Positions 34,552 to 42,231 of a stretch of DNA of 64,000 nt are shown here, in pieces. The notes beneath the pieces are model-generated. The model worked only from the letters and a program-made list of their open reading frames with translations, had not been told where the DNA came from and did no database searches. The DNA comes from Paractinoplanes pyxinae (GTDB lineage: Bacteria; Actinomycetota; Actinomycetes; Mycobacteriales; Micromonosporaceae): contig NZ_JAPNTZ010000006.1 in the NCBI RefSeq assembly GCF_026626335.1, positions 62,001 to 126,000 of the forward strand. The letters are read 5' to 3'. Numbering within the stretch: position 1 is the stretch's first letter; every line of letters begins with the position of its first letter. The translations under genes were made by a program, and so were the position numbers.

Positions 34552-36615
34552 TCACTGATCGTTTGCCGCCTTGTCCCGCGCCACCCGGACCAGCTCGACG
34601 AGCCCGCCCGCGTACTCCTGGGCCTCGGCGTGCCCCTCGTCGAACGGCGGCTGGAAGCCGACGCCCTCCCACTGCTGGGTCGCCTCGTTCCACCGGTCGT
34701 TGCCGACCTCGAAGTCCCAGGCGTCGATGCCCAGCTCGTAGTACAGCTGGTCGGCCGAGTTGCCGGCCGCCGAGTAGAGCACGTCGGCCACCGGGCCCGT
34801 GTACGACGGCCAGGTCACCGTCCCGCGCTCGGCGGCGATGGCGCCCACGATGCGGCGGGCACTGTCGAGGAAGAACTTCGACTCGTCGATCGACGGGCGC
34901 GGCAGCGTGACCCGGCCGTCGGCCTTGTAGGCGCCGGGCGGCCACATGAAGTACCCGCCGTAGCTGTGCACGTTCATGGCCAGCCCGATGTTCGGGTGGG
35001 CCTCGGCCAGCGCGATCACGTTGCGGCTCTCCGCCTCGGACAGTTCGGCCGTGCCCGCGTACGTGCCGGAAAGGCAGTTGGCACTCGCCCCGACATAGCC
35101 GTCGAAGTAGGAGCCGACCGTGTAGTTGCGGTTGACGTCCACCCCCCACGAGTCGCGGTTGCGTGGGTCGCGGTTCGGGCCGGTGCAGTGGTTGACCAGG
35201 TTCTTGCGCTGGAAGTTGAAGTCGTTGAACGAGTAGTTGGCGCCGTCCGGGTTGACCGTCGGGATCACGAACACGTCCACCGAGTCGACCAGCTGACGGG
35301 TGGCCGGGTCGGTCGCGTAGTTGGCCAGCAGCCGCTCCGCGAACTCCAGCGTCACGAGCGGCGTCGCCCATTCGCGAGCGTGTTCCTGCGAGTACGCGAG
35401 GACCCCTGGCTTCGAGCCGTCGCGCACCTTGCCGATGCGCAGCGCCTGCACGGTCCACGGTGCGCGCGGCACCTCGGTGCCCTTGAGCCCGTCGTCCAGC
35501 CGCACCGGCCCGGCGATCGGCATGGGCAGGCCGGCCGATCCGGCTTCTACGACGGCGCGGAACTGCTGCGGGTAGCGGGCCGTGATGAACGCGGCGACGT
35601 CGTCGGTCGTGCTGATCACCTTGCCGCCCGAGTCGGTGGCCAGTCTGACGGTCAAGACCCTGTCCCGGTACGTGGCGGAGAGGGGCCGGTTGGCTTGGCC
35701 GGGGTCCACGGTGCGCACCTGCACGCCGTTCATGTTCTGATCACCGAACTTGACCGACTCGACCACCACCGCGGCGGCGTTCGGATCGCCCAGGTAGGCC
35801 ACGGCCGTACGGCGGTAGCCCTGGGTCTTGTTGGGCAGGTTGATGACGTCGACGAGGTTCGGGTACTGCCGCCCGAGCCGCTTGATCCGGGCCCGGATGT
35901 CGACCGGCGTCATGTAGGCGTCGATGAAGTCCTTCTGGTACCCGCTCGGTGCGGCCGGCGGTGTCGCCCCGGGCCAGGCCGCCGGGGTGGTGGGCCGGGC
36001 GGCGCCGCCCAGGCTGGAGGTGGCCGTCACCTGCACCGGCTTGGCCGGCAGGGGCTGCGGCAGCGCGTAGTGGTACTGGTATTCGCCGGCGTCCTCGAAC
36101 CGCACGAGCGGGAACGACCCGGTCGCGCCGTCCGCGGTCCGCCAGGTCACCGTGATCTCGACGTCGGGGTCGTCGCTGGCCGTCGTGGCCACCTGCGTCT
36201 GCAGGAACGTGCGGCCGTTGGTGGTCCACCAGTACGCCTGCAGGAAGTGCAGCGTGTCGGCCTGAACGGCCAGCCGGGACTGGGCCGGTCGCTGCGGAGA
36301 CGAGGCGCGCTGGATGACCTGGACCGGCACCGCGCCCTGCTCGGTCAGCGCGGCGAACTGCTGGTCGTCGACGACGATGTCGACCAGCACCGCCCCCTGC
36401 TGGGTGCGCGGCCGGGCGGCGAGGTCGGCGCCGCTGTTGACGAGCCGGCGCAGCGCCGCCTCGTCGGCCAGCCGGAACCGGACGAGCGCCGTCTCCCCGG
36501 CGCCGAGCGTGATCGACGGCGCCGCGACCGGCGCCGCCTGAGCCGGCACGGACACCGGCGAGACGATGAGAACAAGGGCGGCGGCAGCGGCCACCCACCG
36601 AGGACGAAGCGACAT
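34552..36615 (-). CDS. Secreted M14 zinc carboxypeptidase
   Basis: A 687-residue exported metallocarboxypeptidase. It has a signal peptide to about residue 27, an N-terminal beta-rich region that may bind the envelope, and a peptidase M14 domain. The zinc ligands are His and Glu in YSQEHAREW and His in MNVHSYGG; the catalytic base Glu lies in YELGIDAWDFEVGND. The segment NPDGANYSFNDFNFQRKN and NRNY belong to the substrate pocket. It would remove C-terminal residues outside the cell. ATG at 36615 starts MSLRPRW; longer frames are not signal-like. It is minus-strand and ends just upstream of the MocA-like gene. Confidence 0.9.
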   Translation of the reverse strand: MSLRPRWVAAAAALVLIVSPVSVPAQAAPVAAPSITLGAGETALVRFRLADEAALRRLVNSGADLAARPRTQQGAVLVDIVVDDQQFAALTEQGAVPVQVIQRASSPQRPAQSRLAVQADTLHFLQAYWWTTNGRTFLQTQVATTASDDPDVEITVTWRTADGATGSFPLVRFEDAGEYQYHYALPQPLPAKPVQVTATSSLGGAARPTTPAAWPGATPPAAPSGYQKDFIDAYMTPVDIRARIKRLGRQYPNLVDVINLPNKTQGYRRTAVAYLGDPNAAAVVVESVKFGDQNMNGVQVRTVDPGQANRPLSATYRDRVLTVRLATDSGGKVISTTDDVAAFITARYPQQFRAVVEAGSAGLPMPIAGPVRLDDGLKGTEVPRAPWTVQALRIGKVRDGSKPGVLAYSQEHAREWATPLVTLEFAERLLANYATDPATRQLVDSVDVFVIPTVNPDGANYSFNDFNFQRKNLVNHCTGPNRDPRNRDSWGVDVNRNYTVGSYFDGYVGASANCLSGTYAGTAELSEAESRNVIALAEAHPNIGLAMNVHSYGGYFMWPPGAYKADGRVTLPRPSIDESKFFLDSARRIVGAIAAERGTVTWPSYTGPVADVLYSAAGNSADQLYYELGIDAWDFEVGNDRWNEATQQWEGVGFQPPFDEGHAEAQEYAGGLVELVRVARDKAANDQ

Positions 36616-36709
36616 CGAACCCCCTGCTTCATTGAAGGATGTCGCTTCCCACCCCACCTTCCTCATGGACTCGTGTCAATGCTTACGGCCGGGCGCTAGG
36701 GTCGCGCTC

Positions 36710-37564
36710 GTGAGCAGCTGGGACGAAGTGGATGTGCTCCGCGGGCTCGCGGCCAACCCGGCCGCGCCCGAGGCCGTACGGATCGAGTTGCCGGCTTCGA
36801 CGTCGGAGGCCGCGCTCGCCGGCCCGGACCAGAGCACACCGGACACCGTCGGCCGGGCCGAACTCGACCGGCTGCACTCGTTCCACGTCCGCGGCTTGAT
36901 GACCATGCCGGAGCTCGGGGCCGAGGTTTCCGAGTGGGTGGCGCGCCGGGGCCGGGAACGGATCGGCCTGGCGGTCCGCCATCCGGAGCCGGTTGTCAGG
37001 CTGGCCCTGCTGCACGTCTTCCGGTTCCCGTATTCCGCACCCGACGACGAGTACCTGCAGGCGCTGACCGAGGACGACTCGGCCGAGGTGCGAAACGCGG
37101 CCGCGCGGGTGGTGGCCGACCTGACCGAGCGCCGCGGCCGTGAGCTGGAACGGGACGACATCCGGGGCAACGGCTACGACATCCGTTACATGCTGTCGCT
37201 TCTGCCGCTGTCGAGGCGCCTGGTCGACCAGCTGATCGCCGAGGACGACCCGCGCCGCCTGGCCGAGATAGTGGTCAACCCGAGCGTGCCCGACGAGACG
37301 GCGGCCCGGCTCATCGACCATGCCGACCCTGAAGTACGCAAGCGGCTGGCCGAGCGCCCCGGCCTCACGCCCGAGCAGGTGGCCCGGCTCCTCGACGATC
37401 CCGATCTCGAGGTCCGCCGGGCGATGGTCACCCGCGCGCCGCTGCCGGTCGAGCGGGTCGTCGAACTGCTGGACGATCCGGAGCTGGCCGAGGCGGCCGC
37501 GGCCAACCCGGCCCTGCCGGAAGAGCACATGTGGCGGTTAATTCGGTTGTCCCGGCCGGCTTGA
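36710..37564 (+). CDS. Leucine-rich-repeat-variant (LRV) protein
   Basis: A 284-residue helical-repeat protein. From about residue 120 the sequence shows repeats of the LRV type, with modules such as LAEIVVNPSVPDETAARLID, DPEVRKRLAERPGLTPEQVA, DLEVRRAMVTRAPLPVERVV and ELAEAAAANPALPEEHMW. Such proteins mediate binding; no catalytic domain is seen. The start is the GTG at 36710; the M14 gene is divergent, about 95 bases away. No signal peptide, so cytosolic. Function unknown. Confidence 0.7.
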   Translation: MSSWDEVDVLRGLAANPAAPEAVRIELPASTSEAALAGPDQSTPDTVGRAELDRLHSFHVRGLMTMPELGAEVSEWVARRGRERIGLAVRHPEPVVRLALLHVFRFPYSAPDDEYLQALTEDDSAEVRNAAARVVADLTERRGRELERDDIRGNGYDIRYMLSLLPLSRRLVDQLIAEDDPRRLAEIVVNPSVPDETAARLIDHADPEVRKRLAERPGLTPEQVARLLDDPDLEVRRAMVTRAPLPVERVVELLDDPELAEAAAANPALPEEHMWRLIRLSRPA

Positions 37565-37672
37565 TCCGCGACAGTCGACGCATGACGTACTGACGGACTG
37601 CCCTCAGCCCTCTTCAGTGGCCGCGCGCTCGAGGCGCGCCGCCGTCATGTCGTCATTCCTTGCGGAGTTATT

Positions 37673-38746
37673 TTGTCCAAGCAGTCTGCCCGTGCAACTG
37701 TTCGTGTCTTCGCTTCTCCCGGCAGCTGGATCGAGTCGGACGCCCTCGTGCAGTGCGACCAGGTGGCCGCGCTCGACGGGATGATCCATGTGGCCGGGAT
37801 GCCCGACCTGCACCCCGGCAAGGGTGCGCCGATCGGCGCGGCCATGCTGTCGTCGGTGCTCTACCCGTTCCTCGTCGGGTCCGACATCGGGTGCGGCATC
37901 GCCGTCTTCCCGATCCGGCTCAAGCGGCCCAACGCCGAGCGGATCGCCGCCCGGTTCCCCGACCTCGACCGGCCGTTGACGCCGGACGACGAGGAATGGC
38001 CGGACGACATCCCGGCCGGGCACACCGACAGCCTCGCCACCGTCGGGCGCGGCAATCATTTCGTCGAGCTCGCCCGCGTCGACCAGGTTCTGCAGCCGTC
38101 GACGCTCGGGACGGGCGACCTCGTGCTGATCGTCCACAGCGGATCCCGCGGGTTTGGCGAGAGCATCCTGCGCGAGCACACCGAGGTGCACGGCGCCGGT
38201 CCGGCCGCCGACCCCGAGGCGTACCTGAAGGCACACGACGACGCCGTACGCTGGGGGTCGCTCAACCGGCGGCTGATGGCGGCCCGGGTCGCGCACGCGC
38301 TCGGGGCCGAGGTCACCGAGCCGATCGTCGACGAGTGCCACAACCTGGTCGAGATCCGCGACGGGCTCTACCTGCACCGCAAGGGGGCGGCTCGCGGCGA
38401 CTCGCGGGAAGTTCTCATTGCCGGTACGCGGGGCACGCCCTCGTATCTGGTCGCGGCGCACGCGGGCGCGGCGGCCAACTTCTCGGTGGCCCACGGCGCC
38501 GGGCGCAAGATGTCCCGCTCGGACGCCCTCCGTCGCGGGAAGGCCAAACACACTGTGGCGGAATTACGACGTACGAAAGTGGGGTCTCTGGTCGTCTGCG
38601 GCGATCGGCAGTTGCTGTTCGAGGAGGCGCCGACCGCCTACAAGAGGATCGAGCAGGTGATCGGCGACCTGGTGGCGCACGAGCTGGCCACCCCGGTCGC
38701 GGTCACGGTTCCGCTGGTCACCTACAAGACGCGGGGGCACCGATGA
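37673..38746 (+). CDS. rtcB: RtcB-family RNA ligase
   Basis: A 357-residue RtcB: joins RNA ends with 2',3'-cyclic phosphate or 3'-phosphate to 5'-OH in a GTP- and Mn-dependent reaction. Visible motifs: PDLHPGKGAPIG, the metal-binding GSDIGCGIAVF with C74, GRGNHFVE, HSGSRGFG, LHRKGAAR and the guanylylated His274 in VAHGAGRKMSR. The catalytic set is complete. The TTG start has GCGGAG 7 bases upstream. It is coupled to prfH by ATGA. RtcB paired with PrfH is an established repair system for ribosomes cut in 16S rRNA by colicin E3-like toxins (published for E. coli); the same role here is inference. Confidence 0.93.
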   Translation: MSKQSARATVRVFASPGSWIESDALVQCDQVAALDGMIHVAGMPDLHPGKGAPIGAAMLSSVLYPFLVGSDIGCGIAVFPIRLKRPNAERIAARFPDLDRPLTPDDEEWPDDIPAGHTDSLATVGRGNHFVELARVDQVLQPSTLGTGDLVLIVHSGSRGFGESILREHTEVHGAGPAADPEAYLKAHDDAVRWGSLNRRLMAARVAHALGAEVTEPIVDECHNLVEIRDGLYLHRKGAARGDSREVLIAGTRGTPSYLVAAHAGAAANFSVAHGAGRKMSRSDALRRGKAKHTVAELRRTKVGSLVVCGDRQLLFEEAPTAYKRIEQVIGDLVAHELATPVAVTVPLVTYKTRGHR

Positions 38747-39387
38747 GAGTGCATCTGTTGCTGTCGGCCGGGCGCGGGCCGCGCGAGTGCGAGTGGGCGC
38801 TGGTCGAACTGCTGGTGCGGCTGCGGGCCGAGGCGAAGGCGCGTGGGCTGAGCGTCGAGGTCGCGTCCGACACGTCCCGCTCGGCGCTCGTGACGATCGA
38901 GGGGGTCGACGCGGGCTCGTTCGCGCAAGCTTGGACGGGCACCCTGTGCTGGCAGGCTTCCAGTCCCTTCCGTACGGGCATCGGCCGCAAGAACTGGTAC
39001 GTCATCGCCGAGCCGGTCAGCCTGGACGTGCCGCACACGGTGTTCTCGGAGGCCGACGTCGACGTGGTCGCCACCCGCACCGGCGGACCGGGCGGCCAGC
39101 ACCGCAACAAGGCCAGCACGGCCGTGCGGGCCACCCACCGCCCGTCCGGCCTGGTCGTGGTGGTCGACACCGAGCGCCAGTTCGGGCTCAACCGGAAGAT
39201 CGCGCTCCGCCTGCTGCGGGAACGGCTGGAAGCGGGCGACGCCGAGGCGGAACGGACCGCGGCGGCCGGCCGATGGCGGGTGCACGATCAACTCGTACGC
39301 GGGAACCCGGCGCGGGTGGAACGCCCGCTCAAGGAAGCGATCGGCCGCCCAGGAACGAGACCGCCTCGGCGAGCCCGAGGTCGGTGA
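38743..39387 (+). CDS. prfH: Release-factor homologue PrfH
   Basis: A 214-residue class I release-factor paralogue with the catalytic GGQ at 117-119 in TGGPGGQHRNKASTAV and the basic segment RATHRPSGLVV that contacts the peptidyl-transferase centre. The usual stop-codon recognition domain is truncated or replaced, as in PrfH. It hydrolyses peptidyl-tRNA on ribosomes with damaged decoding sites, the partner of RtcB. The ATG overlaps the rtcB stop (ATGA). Its 3' end overlaps the convergent dienelactone hydrolase gene by 59 bases. Confidence 0.93.
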   Translation: MRVHLLLSAGRGPRECEWALVELLVRLRAEAKARGLSVEVASDTSRSALVTIEGVDAGSFAQAWTGTLCWQASSPFRTGIGRKNWYVIAEPVSLDVPHTVFSEADVDVVATRTGGPGGQHRNKASTAVRATHRPSGLVVVVDTERQFGLNRKIALRLLRERLEAGDAEAERTAAAGRWRVHDQLVRGNPARVERPLKEAIGRPGTRPPRRARGR

Positions 39388-40069
39388 GGGCCGGGTCGTA
39401 ACGCGGCCCGACGTCCCGCATGAACGCGTGCTCCCCGCCGGCGTACACGTGCAGTTCCAGATCCTCCAGACCCGCCTCGTAGAGCGCGGAGACGATCTGG
39501 ACGCGCGCGCCGGCGGGGACGTGCGGATCACGCGAGCCGAAAATGATCATCAGCCGGCCGCGGATCTCGGCCGCCCGGCTCAGCGAGTCGGCGGTGTCGG
39601 CGCCCAGCGCGCCGTTGTGCAGCCCGGTCGGATAGAAGCAGACGGTCGACGCGACCCGCTCGTCCAGGGCGGCCCGGAAAGCCAGATGCCCGCCCAGGCA
39701 CCAGCCGCCCGCGTGCAGGGTGGTCACGTCGTCCCGCCCGGCCAGGTAGTCGAGGACGCTCACCCTGTCCTCGTCGAACTCGGCCGTCGTCATCGAGGCG
39801 GCGGCGGCCAGACCGGCCTGCTTGCCCGCGTCGTCGAACTCCAGCGCCACGCCGGCCAGCTCGCCCCGCGGATAGATCTCGGGCACGCACACGACCAGCC
39901 CGGTCGCGGCCAGCCGGCGGCAGGTGCGCAGCGTCGACTCGGTCAGCTGGAAGATGTCGGAGTAGAGCACGATGCCGGGCCGCTTCCCGCCGCCGTCGGG
40001 CGTCAGCACCTTGGCCCGGATCTCGTGTCCCGCCCCGGGAATGCGTACGTCTTCCTCGAACACCTTCAT
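39329..40069 (-). CDS. Dienelactone hydrolase family protein
   Basis: A 246-residue alpha/beta hydrolase of the DLH family. Cys in HAGGWCLGGHLAF is the nucleophile, Asp in FGSRDPHVP and His in YAGGEHAFMRD complete the triad. Such enzymes open cyclic esters or act on polyhydroxy compounds. ATG at 40069. It overlaps prfH by 59 bases at the 3' ends, the largest convergent overlap in the window. Function of this copy unknown. Confidence 0.88.
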   Translation of the reverse strand: MKVFEEDVRIPGAGHEIRAKVLTPDGGGKRPGIVLYSDIFQLTESTLRTCRRLAATGLVVCVPEIYPRGELAGVALEFDDAGKQAGLAAAASMTTAEFDEDRVSVLDYLAGRDDVTTLHAGGWCLGGHLAFRAALDERVASTVCFYPTGLHNGALGADTADSLSRAAEIRGRLMIIFGSRDPHVPAGARVQIVSALYEAGLEDLELHVYAGGEHAFMRDVGPRYDPALTDLGLAEAVSFLGGRSLP

Positions 40070-40197
40070 GCTGCGCACCCTACTGCGAAGATCCGCCCCC
40101 GAGGCGGACCGTCGCCCCGGTGGCGCGTGGCGGCCACGGCCGGCCCCGGACCCGGCGGAACGCGAGGTCGCCCGCCTGCAGGAGTGATAATGCGGAC

Positions 40198-41064
40198 GTG
40201 CAGAGTGCATCCGAGTATGTCTATATCGTCCGGCCGCCGCGGCTGCGAGCCGGCGATCAGGTGCGACTGGTGTCGCCGACGGGCTCGCCGCAACGGGCGG
40301 ACGTCGAGCGCACGACCCAATGGCTCGAGGGCCTGGGCCTCAAGGTCTCGGTGGGGCAACACACGTTGGACGCCCGATCCGCCGAGGAGCGCATCGGCGA
40401 CATCGACGAGGCCCTGCGCGACGTGTCGATCAAGGCGATCATCGCGGTCGGCGGCGGCGACTACGCCCACCGGATAGCCGACCGCCTCGACTTCGCGACC
40501 GCGGCCCACCTGCCGACGCTGCTGGTCGCCCTGCGCGACTGCACGATCCTGCACCTGGCGTTCTGGGAGCGGGCCGGCCTGTCCGGCATCTACGGCGGGC
40601 CCGACCGCTCGTTCGTGGCCGCCGCCTTCGACGCCGAGCCGACCGTGCTGCACCGCGAACCCGACTCGCACACGGCCGAGCTGACCACCACCGGCCGGGC
40701 CACCGGCGTGCTGCTGGGCGGCGACCAGGAACAGATCGCCACCGCCGCCGGCTGGATCCTGCCCAGCCTGCACCAGGCGATCCTGCTGCTGGAGGCAAGG
40801 TCGCTCAGCGCCACCCAGATCGACCGCCAGCTGACCATGCTGGAACGCACCGGCCTGCTCAAGGGCGTGAGCGGGGTCGCGCTGGGCCGCTACGTCGACT
40901 GCGAGCCCGGCCCGGTCCTCGAAGTCCTGCGCGACCGGCTCGGCCCGCTGAACGTCCCGATCCTGGGCGGCCTGCCGACCGGCCAGGGCGCCATCCCGAT
41001 CGGCACCCCGGCCGTGCTGGACGCCGACGCCGGCACCCTGACCATCGAACCCGCCGTCACCTGA
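40198..41064 (+). CDS. Peptidase S66 (LD-carboxypeptidase/MccF) homologue lacking its nucleophile
   Basis: A 288-residue protein with the S66 fold: LRAGDQVRLVSPTG, IKAIIAVGGGDYAHR, and a C-terminal VPILGGLPTGQGAIPIG. The usual GYSD nucleophile loop reads VALRD (R113 at the Ser position) and the conserved C-terminal GH is GQ. Thus Ser and His of the triad are replaced while Glu in LLLEARS is present. It probably does not hydrolyse peptides and may bind a ligand such as a microcin-like nucleotide peptide. GTG at 40198 is the start; a GGAG lies about 14 bases upstream. It overlaps the convergent Ig-like gene by 8 bases. Confidence 0.75.
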   Translation: MQSASEYVYIVRPPRLRAGDQVRLVSPTGSPQRADVERTTQWLEGLGLKVSVGQHTLDARSAEERIGDIDEALRDVSIKAIIAVGGGDYAHRIADRLDFATAAHLPTLLVALRDCTILHLAFWERAGLSGIYGGPDRSFVAAAFDAEPTVLHREPDSHTAELTTTGRATGVLLGGDQEQIATAAGWILPSLHQAILLLEARSLSATQIDRQLTMLERTGLLKGVSGVALGRYVDCEPGPVLEVLRDRLGPLNVPILGGLPTGQGAIPIGTPAVLDADAGTLTIEPAVT

Positions 41065-42067
41065 CCCCTCCCGGCAGCACGCTCGCCCAGACATAAACAT
41101 CCGTGCGAACCTCCGGGGAGACGACGCCGCTCGCGGTGCGGCTCGTGACGACCAGGGGGTTCGAGCCCGGGCGGTCCGGTGTGAGCGTCACGTAGGCGGA
41201 GCCGTCGGCGCCGGCCGGGACGGTGACTGCCGGGCCGTCGTTGAACTGATAGGTGAACGACACTGTCCCGGGTACGGCGCTGAAGAACCGGATCTCGCGG
41301 GGCTCACCGACCCCTTCCCCCGGGCCGAGGTCGATGACCCGGGGTTCCGGGTCGATCACGCTGAACTCGTACGTGGTCTCGGGCGACCGGTTCAGGGTGC
41401 GGTCGACGGCTTCGACGGTGAGCTGGAACGTGCCGTAGAAGGTGGGAGTGATCTCGACCGTGGCGCGGCCGTCGGCGCCCGCGGCCACCTCCTGAAGGCC
41501 GATGCCGGAGCCGGAGTAGCGGTACTTCAGCACGTCGGTGTCACCACCGGCGGGCGCGAACGTGAACGTGCCGGGCACCCCGGGGCCGCCACCGGCCTGG
41601 TTCTCGGGGTAGTCCGGGGAGGTGACCACTGGCGCGTGCGGCACGCGGGTGTCGATGGTGAACGTGCAGACCGGCGACCAGGCCGACCGGGCGCCGGCAG
41701 CGTCGGCGGTGCGGGCCGACAAGCCGTAGCGGACGCCGTCGGCCAGTGTGGACGGCGGCGCCGTGAAGACGGAGCCGGGTGCGGGCACCGCGGCAGCGGT
41801 CCACTTGGCGCGCTGGTGCGGCCGGCTGACCGGCCAGAGGGCGAACTCGGTGGTCAGCGTGTCGCCGGCGTCGGGGTCGGTCACCTGCGTGGTGATTCGC
41901 GGGGCGGTGCTGCCGATCCACAGACCGGCCGGGGTGCAGGTGAAACCGCCGACGGTGAGCGGCGCCGGGGTGTCCGGGCGGTGGTTGGCCGGCGCGGCCG
42001 AGGCGGCGGAGGCCGGGAGGACCAGAAGAGCAGTCGCGGTGGCGACCGTGAGGGCGCGGTGGTTCAC
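41057..42067 (-). CDS. Secreted Ig-like/beta-sandwich protein
   Basis: A 336-residue exported protein with a signal peptide ending near ASA at residue 24. It has a run of beta-sandwich modules of fibronectin/Ig type: PAPLTVGGFTCTPAGLW, then FTIDTRVPHAPVVTSPDYP, and a PKD-like module with SFTYQFNDGPAVTVPAGADG. No catalytic motif is visible. It probably binds or decorates the cell surface. It is divergent from the regulator gene at 42232. Confidence 0.75.
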   Translation of the reverse strand: MNHRALTVATATALLVLPASAASAAPANHRPDTPAPLTVGGFTCTPAGLWIGSTAPRITTQVTDPDAGDTLTTEFALWPVSRPHQRAKWTAAAVPAPGSVFTAPPSTLADGVRYGLSARTADAAGARSAWSPVCTFTIDTRVPHAPVVTSPDYPENQAGGGPGVPGTFTFAPAGGDTDVLKYRYSGSGIGLQEVAAGADGRATVEITPTFYGTFQLTVEAVDRTLNRSPETTYEFSVIDPEPRVIDLGPGEGVGEPREIRFFSAVPGTVSFTYQFNDGPAVTVPAGADGSAYVTLTPDRPGSNPLVVTSRTASGVVSPEVRTDVYVWASVLPGGVR

Positions 42068-42147
42068 AGATCCTCCGTGGAGAACGACGGACGCCGATCT
42101 GGCGTGCGGTGATCTTAGGGAGGACGCATGACAAGTATCTGCCCCTT

Positions 42148-42191
42148 TTTACCGTGCGATCGGGCAACCACCGCTGTCGGCTTACGGTAAA
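42148..42191. promoter_or_regulatory. Inverted repeat upstream of the BTAD regulator
   Basis: TTTACCGT (42148-42155) and ACGGTAAA (42184-42191) match perfectly 28 bases apart, in the divergent intergenic space. A TATCTT at 42220 lies 7 bases before the GTG at 42232, which would suit a leaderless transcript. The -35 position holds no good match, so regulatory function is only suggested. Confidence 0.3.
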
Positions 42192-42231
42192 GCTGGGGCG
42201 ATCTTGCCGGGGCGGGTCGTATCTTCGGCGG

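Noticed and set aside
37620..37645. GCGCGC inverted repeat upstream of rtcB
   Set aside because: Six base pairs in very GC-rich DNA are expected by chance and the position does not suggest a terminator for the LRV gene.
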